From Devosia sp. Root413D1 (lineage in GTDB: Bacteria > Pseudomonadota > Alphaproteobacteria > Rhizobiales > Devosiaceae): DNA of 64,000 nucleotides. The DNA lies in the NCBI RefSeq assembly GCF_001425235.1, contig NZ_LMEA01000014.1:90731-154730 (forward strand), read 5' to 3'. The notes beneath the pieces are model-generated. The model made no database searches. It had not been told where the DNA came from and saw nothing but the letters and a program-made list of their open reading frames with translations. A program made the translations under genes and the position numbers. Of the stretch, positions 17,813 through 25,524 are shown piece by piece; position 1 is the first letter of the stretch, and each line of letters begins with the position of its first letter.

Positions 17813-20800
17813 ATGTTCCTCACCAAGATCAGCGTCCGCCACCCGGTTTTCGCCACCATGGTCATGGTGGCGCTGCTGGTGTTCGGCCTCTACTCCTACT
17901 CGCGCCTCTCCATCGAGCAGATGCCCAATATCGACCTGCCGGTCGTCGCGGTGGTGGTGAACTATCCCGGCGCCTCGGCGCAATCGGTCGAAAACGACAT
18001 CATCAAGCCGATCGAAGACGCGGTGAACTCGATCAGCGGCATCGATACGCTGCAATCGATCGCGCAGCAGAACGCGGCGATGATCATCATGATGTTCGAC
18101 ATGGAGGTGAGCTCGGTCGACGCGGTGCAGGAGGTGCGCGACAAGATCGCCGGCATCGAAGCCAACCTGCCCGATAATGCCGATAAGCCGCGGGTGCTGC
18201 GGTTCGATCCCAATGCCATGCCGATCATGTCGCTGGCCATCCGCTCCGACAAGCTCAGCTCGCGCGAGCTGACGCAGCTGGCCGATGACGTGGTGGTCAA
18301 CCGGCTGCGCAATATCCCGGGCGTCGGCAGCGCCGATCTGGTCGGCGGGGTGCCGGCGCAGCTCGATGTGCTGGTCGATCCGGACCGGCTCGACGGGTTC
18401 GGCGTCAGCATGTCCGAGGTGATCTCGGCGATCCGCCAGAACAATCTAGACCTGCCGGCCGGAACCATCACCGAGGGCGCGGTGTCGCGCGCCATCCAGG
18501 TCGAAGGCCGGCTCGAGGATGTCGAGGATTTCCGTAACATCATCGTGTCGCGCACCGGCGGCCAGGCGGTGCGGCTGGGCGATGTGGCGACCATCACCCA
18601 GGGGCAGGGCGACGAGGAAAGTCTCGCCTTCATCAATGGCGAGCGGGCGCTGGCGATCAACATCATCAAGGTGCAGGGCGCCAACACGGTGGGCGTGGCG
18701 AAGGCCGTGCACCAGGAGCTCGAGCGGCTTCAGGAGCGCGAGCTGCCCGAGAGCGTCAGCATCGACGTGGTGGCCGACAATGCCGTGCCGGTGGAGCAGT
18801 CGTTCCACACGGTGCAGAACATGATCGTCGAAGGCGCGGGGCTCGCCGTGCTGATCGTGTTCCTGTTCCTCAACTCGTGGCGCTCGACCGTCATCACCGC
18901 GCTGACGCTGCCGATCTCGATCATCGGCACGATGACAGTGCTGTTCGCGCTCGGCTTCACGCTCAACATGATGACGCTGATGGCGCTGTCGCTGTCGGTG
19001 GGCATCCTGATCGACGACGCGATCGTGGTGCGCGAGAACATCATGCGGCACCTGCATATGGGCAAGAACCACGTGCAGGCGGCGCTCGACGGCACCAACG
19101 AGATCGGTCTCGCGGTGCTGGCGACGACGCTGTCGATTGTTGCGGTGTTCCTCCCCGTCGCCTTCATGGACGGCATCATGGGGCGGTTCTTCCTGCAATT
19201 CGGCGTCACCGTCTCGGTGGCGGTGCTGATCTCGCTGTTCGTCGCCTTCACGCTCGACCCGATGATGTCGTCGGTGTGGCACGACCCGGATTCCGAGCCG
19301 GGCGCCAGGCGCGGCCCGCTCGGCCGGGCGGTGGCGAAGTTCGACCAGTTCTTCGAGTGGTGCGCCGGCGGCTATCGGGCGCTGCTGCGCTGGTGCCTGA
19401 GGCATCGGATGACGACGCTCGCCACCGCCGTGGTGCTGTTCTTCGCCAGTTTCGCTTTGGTGCCGCTGGTCGGGTTCGAGGTGACGCCGGCCACCGACAA
19501 CAGCGAGTTCCAGGTCGAAGTGGAGACGCCGCAGGGCTCCTCGCTCGACTATACCGGCCAGAAGGTCCGGCAGGTGGAAGCGCTGCTGCGCACGCTGCCC
19601 GAAGTGAAGCGCACCTATGCCACCGTCGCCGGTGGGCAGGGCGTATCGAGCAACAATGCCGGCACCGTCGTCGTCACCATGGTGCCGCCGGGCGAACGCC
19701 AGCTGATGCCGCACGAAATGACGGCGCCAGTTCGAGATCTTCTCGCTCAGGTGCCCGGGGTGAAGACCATTGTCGGCGTCTCGAGCGGTTTTGGCAGCCT
19801 GAGCAAGCCGATCCAGGTCACCGCCTATGGCGACAGTTTTGCGGTGCTCGGCGACCTCACCGACCAGCTGGCGGCAAAGCTCGCCCAGATCCCCGGCCTC
19901 ACCGATATCGAGACGTCGCTCGATGCGGCGCAGCCGATCGTCGGCATCCGGGTCAACCGCGAGCTCGCCAGCGAGGCCGGCATCTCGCTGCAGCAGGTGG
20001 GCGCGGTGCTGCAGCCGATGCTCAGTGGCGAGGAGGTCAGCGAATGGACCTCGCCGGCGGAAGAAACCTACAAGCTGGTGGTGCGGTTGCCGGAAGGCGA
20101 GCGCAACAGCGTCGAGCTGCTCTCCAACCTGCCGATCAGCCGCAATGACAGCGCGGTGATCCGGCTCGGCGACATTGCCGAGATCGAAACCTCGACCGGC
20201 CCGGCCGAGATCAACCGGCAGGACCTGTCGCGGCAGGTGACGGTCGACGCCAATATCAGCGGCGCCAATATCGGCGAGCTGATGCCCAGGATCCAGGCAG
20301 CGATCGACGCGATCGAGATGCCGGCGGGCTACCGCATGTCGATGGGCGGCGATGCCGAGCAGCTGGGCGATATCGGCTCCTCTGCCGGCTCGGCGCTGCT
20401 CCTCGCAGTGGTGTTCATCTACCTGGTGCTGGCCAGCCAGTTCGGCAGTTTCGTCCAGCCCATTGCCATCATGATGGCGCTGCCGCTGTCGCTGATCGGC
20501 GTCCTGGTCGGGCTGCTGATCGGCGGCTCGACGCTCAACATGATGTCGATGATCGGCTTCATCATGCTGATGGGCCTTGTGGTGAAGAACGCCATCCTGC
20601 TCGTCGACAATGCCAACCAGCACGTGCGCGAGGGCTGGAACCTGTTCGATGCGCTGGTCGAAGCCGGGGGCACCCGCTTCCGCCCGATCATCATGACGAC
20701 GCTCGCCATGGTGTTCGGCATGCTGCCCTTGGCGCTGAGCCTCCATGAAGGCTCGAGCCAGAACGCGCCGATGGCTCATGCAGTGATCGGCGGGCTGATC

Positions 20801-20947
20801 AGCTCGACGCTGCTGACGCTGGTCGTCGTTCCCGTGATGCTGACCTACACCGACTCGTTGAGCGGACTGGTCAAGCGTGTGCTGCGTCGGCGCGAGCCGG
20901 CGCAGCATCACCCAACGCCTGCGGCGGCCGAGGTCGCCCCGCACTGA
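17813..20947 (+). CDS. RND efflux pump, HAE1 family
   Basis: Proton-driven inner-membrane exporter, 1044 residues, the usual length of AcrB-type pumps. Twelve helices with two large periplasmic loops; the proton-relay aspartates are seen in helix 4 as LSVGILIDDAIVV (about residues 401-402), and a matching lysine-bearing helix 10 region (GLVVKNAILLVDNAN). The N-terminus ISVRHPVFATMVM is characteristic. Heavy-metal (CzcA) type is less likely because the DFG/DGA metal-pump motifs are absent. Drug or organic-compound export is inferred; control probably by the divergent two-component system. Confidence 0.94.
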   Translation: MFLTKISVRHPVFATMVMVALLVFGLYSYSRLSIEQMPNIDLPVVAVVVNYPGASAQSVENDIIKPIEDAVNSISGIDTLQSIAQQNAAMIIMMFDMEVSSVDAVQEVRDKIAGIEANLPDNADKPRVLRFDPNAMPIMSLAIRSDKLSSRELTQLADDVVVNRLRNIPGVGSADLVGGVPAQLDVLVDPDRLDGFGVSMSEVISAIRQNNLDLPAGTITEGAVSRAIQVEGRLEDVEDFRNIIVSRTGGQAVRLGDVATITQGQGDEESLAFINGERALAINIIKVQGANTVGVAKAVHQELERLQERELPESVSIDVVADNAVPVEQSFHTVQNMIVEGAGLAVLIVFLFLNSWRSTVITALTLPISIIGTMTVLFALGFTLNMMTLMALSLSVGILIDDAIVVRENIMRHLHMGKNHVQAALDGTNEIGLAVLATTLSIVAVFLPVAFMDGIMGRFFLQFGVTVSVAVLISLFVAFTLDPMMSSVWHDPDSEPGARRGPLGRAVAKFDQFFEWCAGGYRALLRWCLRHRMTTLATAVVLFFASFALVPLVGFEVTPATDNSEFQVEVETPQGSSLDYTGQKVRQVEALLRTLPEVKRTYATVAGGQGVSSNNAGTVVVTMVPPGERQLMPHEMTAPVRDLLAQVPGVKTIVGVSSGFGSLSKPIQVTAYGDSFAVLGDLTDQLAAKLAQIPGLTDIETSLDAAQPIVGIRVNRELASEAGISLQQVGAVLQPMLSGEEVSEWTSPAEETYKLVVRLPEGERNSVELLSNLPISRNDSAVIRLGDIAEIETSTGPAEINRQDLSRQVTVDANISGANIGELMPRIQAAIDAIEMPAGYRMSMGGDAEQLGDIGSSAGSALLLAVVFIYLVLASQFGSFVQPIAIMMALPLSLIGVLVGLLIGGSTLNMMSMIGFIMLMGLVVKNAILLVDNANQHVREGWNLFDALVEAGGTRFRPIIMTTLAMVFGMLPLALSLHEGSSQNAPMAHAVIGGLISSTLLTLVVVPVMLTYTDSLSGLVKRVLRRREPAQHHPTPAAAEVAPH

Positions 20948-20969
20948 TTCGATAACCCAAGGACTGATC

Positions 20970-22373
20970 ATGATCACCGCACCGGCTTTGCAGGCGCGCG
21001 CCGCGCGCCTGCCCCGACTGCTCGTTGCCATCAGCATCGCGGCGCTCTTGGCGGGCTGTTCCTCGCTCGCCTACCAGAAGCCGCAGATGGCGGTGGCCGC
21101 CGCGTTTAGCGCCTCGTCTAACGCTAGAGTTTCCGTCGACAACAGCAACAAAGCGTGGTGGACGGCGTTCCGCGACCAGCGGCTGAGCCGGCTGATCGAC
21201 CGCGGGCTTGCCCAGAACCTCTCGATCGCCCAGGCGGTGGAGCGGATCAACGAGGCCAATGCCGCACTGATCGCCGTCGGCGCCACCGTGCTGCCCTCGG
21301 CCTCGGGCAGCGCCACCGGGCGCGAAAGCGGCGGCTCGGGGGCATCGAGTTCGTCGGTGACCTATGGCGCCACCGCGTCGTGGATGCTCGACCTGTTCGG
21401 GCAGTATGCCAATTCGAGGAAGGCCGCCGAGGCCGGTCTTGATCAGGCCTACCTCTCGGTCGATACGGCGCGGCTGACCTTCCTGTCGGAACTCACCAAC
21501 GCCTATATCGACCTGCGCTACTATCAGGAATCCCTGGCGCTCACCCGCTCGAGCCTTGCCACCCGCCAGCAGACGCTGGAACTGACGCAGTCGCTGCTTT
21601 CTAACGGCGCCGGCTCGCAGCTCGATGTGCTGCAGGCGCAGAGCGCGCTCGATGCCGCCTCGCTGCAGCTGCCGAGCCAGGAGCTGGGGTTCGTGCGCAG
21701 CCTCAACCGGCTGGCGACATTGACGGCGCAATCAACGGGCGCGATCGAAAAGGACCTGATCAAGGGCGCGCCGCAGCCCTGGCCGCGGGCCAAGGTGAAT
21801 GCCGGCGTTCCGGCCGACCTGATCCGGCAGCGGCCGGACATCCAGGCGGCCGAGCGGGCGCTGCTGGCGGCGACCGCCAATGCCGGGATCGCCGAGGCGC
21901 AGATGTATCCGTCGATCACGCTCAGCGGCAATATTCAGCTGGCGGCGCTGGCCGGCGGCAATACCACCAGCTGGGGGTTCGGGCCGACGCTCAGCCTGCC
22001 GTTCCTCGATGGCGGGCGGGCCAAGGCCAACCACCAGGCGGCGTTGTCGAAAGTGAACCAGGCTTATCTCAGCTGGCAGAGCGCGGTGCGCGGCGCCATC
22101 GAGGAGACCGAAAACGCGCTGGCCGCGGTGCGTCGCGACGGCCGCAGCATCGACGCGGCGACCAAGGTGTCGGACAGCGCGCAGCGGCAGCTCGAACTGG
22201 CGCGGAAGAGCTACCAGGAAGGGCAGGGGCAGATCCTCGACGTGCTCAACGCCGAACGCAGCCTGTTCGATGCCAAGGCCCAGCTGGCAACGTCGACGCG
22301 GCAATATGCGAGCAATTACGTGGCGCTGAACGTGGCGATTGGTGGCGGGATCGGGGCGTTGGCGGGGAAGTGA
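20970..22373 (+). CDS. RND outer-membrane factor, NodT-family lipoprotein
   Basis: TolC-like outer-membrane channel of 467 residues. The signal peptide ends in lipobox LLAGC (Cys30), so the mature protein is lipid-anchored. Two OEP repeats are present, with family landmarks such as WWTAFRDQRLSRLI, YGATASWMLDLFG and IRQRPDIQAAERALLAA. AAGGA lies upstream of the ATG. Completes the tripartite RND system with the adaptor and pump genes and is followed by a long family B repeat rather than another gene. Confidence 0.93.
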   Translation: MITAPALQARAARLPRLLVAISIAALLAGCSSLAYQKPQMAVAAAFSASSNARVSVDNSNKAWWTAFRDQRLSRLIDRGLAQNLSIAQAVERINEANAALIAVGATVLPSASGSATGRESGGSGASSSSVTYGATASWMLDLFGQYANSRKAAEAGLDQAYLSVDTARLTFLSELTNAYIDLRYYQESLALTRSSLATRQQTLELTQSLLSNGAGSQLDVLQAQSALDAASLQLPSQELGFVRSLNRLATLTAQSTGAIEKDLIKGAPQPWPRAKVNAGVPADLIRQRPDIQAAERALLAATANAGIAEAQMYPSITLSGNIQLAALAGGNTTSWGFGPTLSLPFLDGGRAKANHQAALSKVNQAYLSWQSAVRGAIEETENALAAVRRDGRSIDAATKVSDSAQRQLELARKSYQEGQGQILDVLNAERSLFDAKAQLATSTRQYASNYVALNVAIGGGIGALAGK

Positions 22374-22454
22374 GCGAGTCCTGCGGTTCCGACATAGCGA
22401 TCAACTGCCGGCAGACGGCCCCCTCCTTAGCCATTCGAGCGTAGCTCTCATGGC

Positions 22455-22620
22455 CTTCTCCCCTCAAATCGCTCCGCTGGAGCGATTTGCCCTTCGGGAC
22501 GGCTCGAAGTCCCCCATAAAGGGGGAGGTGCCCCGCCAGTGCGTTGGGCACGATCGAAGACAGAGCCTCGGCTCTTCACCTCCCCCTTTATGGGGGAGGC
22601 CGGGAGGGGGCCGTCTCTAT
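22455..22620. repeat. Composite inverted repeat (family B variant)
   Basis: Arms of the type CCCCCATAAAGGGGGAGGTG and CACCTCCCCCTTTATGGGGG flank a central spacer. An embedded perfect palindrome, AAATCGCTCC-GCT-GGAGCGATTT (22466-22488), adds a second hairpin. Lies in the 273-base gap between the convergent outer-membrane factor and cytochrome genes. Confidence 0.8.
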
Positions 22621-22646
22621 CAGTCAGCGCCCAAGATCAGGCCGTC

Positions 22647-23006
22647 TCACCGCTCCGGCATCCCCGCCTCCACCCAGCGGACGAACAGCGCGATCTGCTC
22701 CTCTGCCAGCGGGTAGCTCAAGAACGGCATGCGCGGGGTGCTGATGCCCTTCAGCCGGCGGATCAGTTCGCTGCCTTCGGGGTCGCCCGGCAGCAGCACC
22801 GGGCCATCCTTGCTGCCGGCGATCGCCAGGGCGTAGCTGTCGAGGCGCAGGCCTTTCCCGGCGCCCTGGGCGGAATGGCACATCACGCAGTGCTTGGTGA
22901 CGATGGGGTTGATATCTGCCCAGGTCGGCGGCTGGCCCACGGCTTCTGCCGCCGCTGTCGCCTGGCTGAAGCAGATCAGGAGTAGAGCGACAAAAGTCCG
23001 CTGCAT
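22647..23006 (-). CDS. Small c-type cytochrome, mono-haem
   Basis: Periplasmic protein of 119 residues. Cleavable signal peptide (MQRTFVALLLICFSQATAAA), then one haem attachment motif C40-V-M-C43-H44, and a plausible axial methionine in STPRMPFLSYP. The segment LRLDSYALAIAG and the ending IALFVRWVEAGMPE are characteristic of short cytochrome/planctomycete-type C domains. The ATG at 23006 is preferred over a TTG four codons earlier. Partner unknown; divergent from the periplasmic protein at 23252, suggesting a shared respiratory or oxidative function. Confidence 0.8.
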   Translation of the reverse strand: MQRTFVALLLICFSQATAAAEAVGQPPTWADINPIVTKHCVMCHSAQGAGKGLRLDSYALAIAGSKDGPVLLPGDPEGSELIRRLKGISTPRMPFLSYPLAEEQIALFVRWVEAGMPER

Positions 23007-23251
23007 GGTGGCGACCAAAGTCAGTGTTCGAACGAGGAGGTGAAATCATCCTGGCGCATAAGCACTAGCACATCCTCAGTCACAGCGCGCGAAGTGCATC
23101 GCATGGTGGCGAAATAGTCTTTGTAAATACGTGTCGTCGCTGATGAATCTGGCGTCAGCTGTTACTGGATACGCCTATTCGCGGCGTGATATGCTGCCCT
23201 CCTCGCAGCCGCCGGCCGCCCGCCTGCGGCGTCTCGCGTGGGAGGAAGAAC

Positions 23252-23836
23252 ATGAGAAGACTGGTTCTGCTTGCACTGGCTGCTTCGTTCTGCCCGATGG
23301 TCGCGTCGGCCGCCGATGTCAGCCTCGACGACATGCGCAAGGCCGTGGACAAGTACAAGGACGTGAAGGTGGCGCTGGCGGATGGTTACATCCTGCCCGA
23401 AAACCATTGCGTGTCGGCCGCCAATTCCGGATTGCCGGCCGAGCTTGGCGCTATGGGGCTCCACTACATTCACCCGGGCTTGCTCGAGATCACCGGCACC
23501 GCCCCCAAGGTGGACGGCAAGAGCACCTACACCGACTGGATGAAGCCCTCGGTGCTGATCTATGAGCCGCAGGCCGATGGCACGCTCGAGCTGGTGGCGG
23601 TGGAGAACCTGGTGTTCCAGGCGGCCTGGGATGCGTCGGGCAAGACCGAGGAGCTGGTGCTCAACGGGCGCGCCTGGGACCACATGGCCGACGACCCGGC
23701 GACCGCCGGCGACGAGGCGCATGGCTTCATGCCGCATTACGACCAGCATGTCTGGCTCTACCGCACCAACCCGGCGGGCGACCTGATGCCGTTCAACCCA
23801 GCGGTGACCTGCGACCACGCTGAGCACAAGATGTAG
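23252..23836 (+). CDS. Periplasmic protein of unknown function
   Basis: 194 residues with a clear signal peptide (MRRLVLLALAASFCPMVASA, cleavage ASA-AD) and GGAGG before the ATG. The mature part has many histidines in conserved-looking contexts (GLHYIHPGL, AWDHM, HGFMPHYDQHVWLYR, CDHAEHKM) and the phrase PSVLIYEPQADGTLELVAVE. I know similar secreted proteins only as uncharacterised. The histidine pattern suggests metal binding, which is inference. Divergent from a cytochrome c gene, with 245 bases between the two starts. Confidence 0.75.
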   Translation: MRRLVLLALAASFCPMVASAADVSLDDMRKAVDKYKDVKVALADGYILPENHCVSAANSGLPAELGAMGLHYIHPGLLEITGTAPKVDGKSTYTDWMKPSVLIYEPQADGTLELVAVENLVFQAAWDASGKTEELVLNGRAWDHMADDPATAGDEAHGFMPHYDQHVWLYRTNPAGDLMPFNPAVTCDHAEHKM

Positions 23837-23860
23837 GAACTGTCACCGGCGGTGCCACAG

Positions 23861-23917
23861 CGCCCCCTCTCCCCAAAGGGGGGCGCAAGAAGCGCCCCCG
23901 GGGGGCGAGGGGACGTT
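23861..23917. repeat. Inverted repeat between convergent genes
   Basis: Contains a perfect stem GGGGGCGC-AAGAA-GCGCCCCC (23879-23899) inside CCCCTCTCCCCAAAG-type repeat DNA. It lies between the stops of the periplasmic protein and HxlR genes and could serve as a bidirectional terminator, though no T tract follows. Confidence 0.6.
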
Positions 23918-23932
23918 GGGGCGCTGCCGGTG

Positions 23933-24298
23933 CTAGATCGCCGCGGAGTTCTCCGCTCGCTCGGCAAACTGCCGGCGCGCCGTAACGATACGGTCGCGGT
24001 TGTTCAGCGCGATCGAGCCGAGCCGCTTCACCCCGCCGACCAGTTCCTCGCCCAGCTCGGTCAGTTCGTATTCGACCCGCGGCGGAATCGTAGCGAAGGC
24101 GGTGCGCTCGACGAAGCCATCCCGCTCCAGTTCCCTGAGCGTCGCCGCCAGCTGTTTCTGCGCCACGCCGCCGACATCGCGGGCGATTTCGCCGAAGCGC
24201 AGCCGGCCGGTTTCCAGCGCCACCAGCACCGGCACGGTCCAGCGCGCTCCGGTCAGGTCGAACACTTCGCGGACGATGGTTGCGTCTGGCTTGGTCAT
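23933..24298 (-). CDS. HxlR-family transcriptional regulator
   Basis: Winged-helix regulator of 121 residues. The family hallmark GARWTVPVLVALETGRLRFG is present, followed by the helix-turn-helix (LAATLRELERDGFVERT) and the wing (PPRVEYELTELGEEL). The usual N-terminal redox cysteine of many HxlR proteins is missing, so thiol sensing is unlikely. ATG 24298 has GAGG eight bases upstream; a GTG three codons earlier is the alternative. It lies downstream of the mrp operon on the same strand, with a tandem site at 24339-24357 matching that of the response regulator promoter. Confidence 0.85.
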   Translation of the reverse strand: MTKPDATIVREVFDLTGARWTVPVLVALETGRLRFGEIARDVGGVAQKQLAATLRELERDGFVERTAFATIPPRVEYELTELGEELVGGVKRLGSIALNNRDRIVTARRQFAERAENSAAI

Positions 24299-24338
24299 TT
24301 TCGGCACCTCGATTCACACAGGTGCACCCTGCGCCAGC

Positions 24339-24357
24339 AAGCTTGCGACAGGCTTGC
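24339..24357 (-). promoter_or_regulatory. Tandem 11-bp-period site in front of the HxlR gene
   Basis: AAGCTTGC (24339-24346) and AGGCTTGC (24350-24357). Read toward the HxlR gene this is GCAAGCCT-N3-GCAAGCTT, in the same orientation relative to the gene as the sites at 16411 and 16482, and ends 40 bases before the ATG. Confidence 0.55.
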
Positions 24358-24360
24358 AGG

Positions 24361-24433
24361 TGCGGCAGTCGGCAGTTGGGAGTCGGCAGTCGTGGCACTG
24401 CCCATCGACTGCCGATTGCCTACTGCCGACTGC
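24361..24433. repeat. Imperfect inverted repeat of GGCAGTCGGCAGT units
   Basis: GCAGTCGGCAGT near 24365 and AGTCGGCAGTC near 24381 face ACTGCCGATTGCC and ACTGCCGACTGCC to the right. The right arm overlaps the last codons of mrpG. Confidence 0.65.
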
Positions 24434-24764
24434 CGTCTTCCGTCTCCCGCGCTTCCTCAATCCGATCGCGGAACAGCGTCGCCCGGGCCAGGAGCATCAG
24501 CGTTACCGGCGTGGTGACGGTGACGAACAGGAAGATCACCAGTTCGTGGATCACCAGCCGCTGTTCCGTCACGGTGAAGAAGATCGCCGAGGCGAGGAGG
24601 ATCAGGCCGCCGCCCATGCTGGTGCCCATGGTGGGGGCGTGGATGCGACGGTAGAAATCGGGGAAGCGGACGAGGCCGAGGCACCCGGCCATGGTGAGGC
24701 CGGCGCCGACGACGACGCAAACCGAGACGAGGATGGCAAGCCAGAGCGGCAGCTCGTCGATCAT
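24420..24764 (-). CDS. mrpG: Mrp/Pha cation:proton antiporter subunit G
   Basis: Membrane subunit of 114 residues with three helices. The conserved GLVRFPDFYRRIHAPT segment and the following MGGGLILLASAIFF are diagnostic of MrpG/MnhG. Last gene of the mrp operon; its start overlaps the mrpF stop by ATGA. The C-terminal tail after RETE is encoded inside repeat DNA (24361-24433) and may be variable among relatives. Confidence 0.93.
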   Translation of the reverse strand: MIDELPLWLAILVSVCVVVGAGLTMAGCLGLVRFPDFYRRIHAPTMGTSMGGGLILLASAIFFTVTEQRLVIHELVIFLFVTVTTPVTLMLLARATLFRDRIEEARETEDGSRQ

Positions 24765-25042
24765 TCGATCACCTCGCCGCGCATCAGGAACTTGGCCAGC
24801 GCCACCGTGCCGACGAAGCCGAGCAGGCCGATCAGCATGGCGAGCTCGAAATAGATCGTAGAGCCGGTGCGGATGCCGAGCGTCACCAGCAGCAGCAGGC
24901 CGACGACATAGAGCGCATCGAGCGCCAGGATCCGATCCTGGGCGCGGGGGCCGCGCACCATGCGGTAGAGCGTTGCCAGCATGCAGACGCCCAGCATCAG
25001 CTGGGCGGCGAGGAGGCTCCAGTCGAGGATCATCTGGCTCAT
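24761..25042 (-). CDS. mrpF: Mrp/Pha cation:proton antiporter subunit F
   Basis: Small membrane protein of 93 residues with three helices. YRMVRGPRAQDRILALDAL is the MrpF signature, including the conserved Asp in the loop after helix 1. The ATG at 25042 overlaps the mrpE stop (ATGA) and has GGAG eight bases upstream inside mrpE. Confidence 0.93.
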   Translation of the reverse strand: MSQMILDWSLLAAQLMLGVCMLATLYRMVRGPRAQDRILALDALYVVGLLLLVTLGIRTGSTIYFELAMLIGLLGFVGTVALAKFLMRGEVIE

Positions 25043-25524
25043 TGAAAAATCTCCAGCAACAGCCGCTCGTAGCGGTGCCTGACGGTGGCGATCCATTCGT
25101 CCTTGTCGGCGAGGTCGAGCACGTGGATCAGCACGGTGTTGTGCTCGCCGTCATATTCGAGCCAGGCGCTGCCCGGCGTCGCGGTGAGGAGGCAGGCCAG
25201 CACCGCCAGCCCGAACTGGTTGGTCAGCTGCAATTCCATCTTGATGAAGCCCGCCGAGGGTTCAGCCCTCGGGTTGATGAGGATCAGCAGCACCGCGATG
25301 TTGGAGCGGATGATGTCGATGCCGGCCACCGCCACCAGCTGCAGCAGGCTGGTGAGGCCCCGGAAACGCACGCGCCCGGGCAGGATGGCGCTGGCGGCGA
25401 GCGCGGCGGCAACAGCAACGGCGCCACCGAGCAGGATCTGGCCCAAGCCGATCGATTGCTGCAGCACCAGCCACATCAGCAGCAGCAGCGCGGCGAGAAC
25501 CGGATAGGGGAGCAGGCGCTTCAT
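25039..25524 (-). CDS. mrpE: Mrp/Pha cation:proton antiporter subunit E
   Basis: 161 residues: two N-terminal helices, then a cytoplasmic domain with the family pattern INPRAEPSAGFIKMELQL and TPGSAWLEYDGEHNTVLIHVLD. The start is set by the ATGA overlap with mrpD. MrpE proteins are needed for stability of the complex. Confidence 0.93.
   Translation of the reverse strand: MKRLLPYPVLAALLLLMWLVLQQSIGLGQILLGGAVAVAAALAASAILPGRVRFRGLTSLLQLVAVAGIDIIRSNIAVLLILINPRAEPSAGFIKMELQLTNQFGLAVLACLLTATPGSAWLEYDGEHNTVLIHVLDLADKDEWIATVRHRYERLLLEIFQ

Noticed and set aside
17813..20947. CzcA-type heavy-metal pump assignment
   Set aside because: The helix 4 motif and overall sequence fit HAE1-type pumps, and no metal-specific motif is visible.
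18446..21037. Long antisense open frame of more than 850 codons opposite the RND pump gene
   Set aside because: It is a by-product of GC-rich third positions of the pump gene; its translation is His/Asp/Arg-rich low-complexity sequence with no domain.
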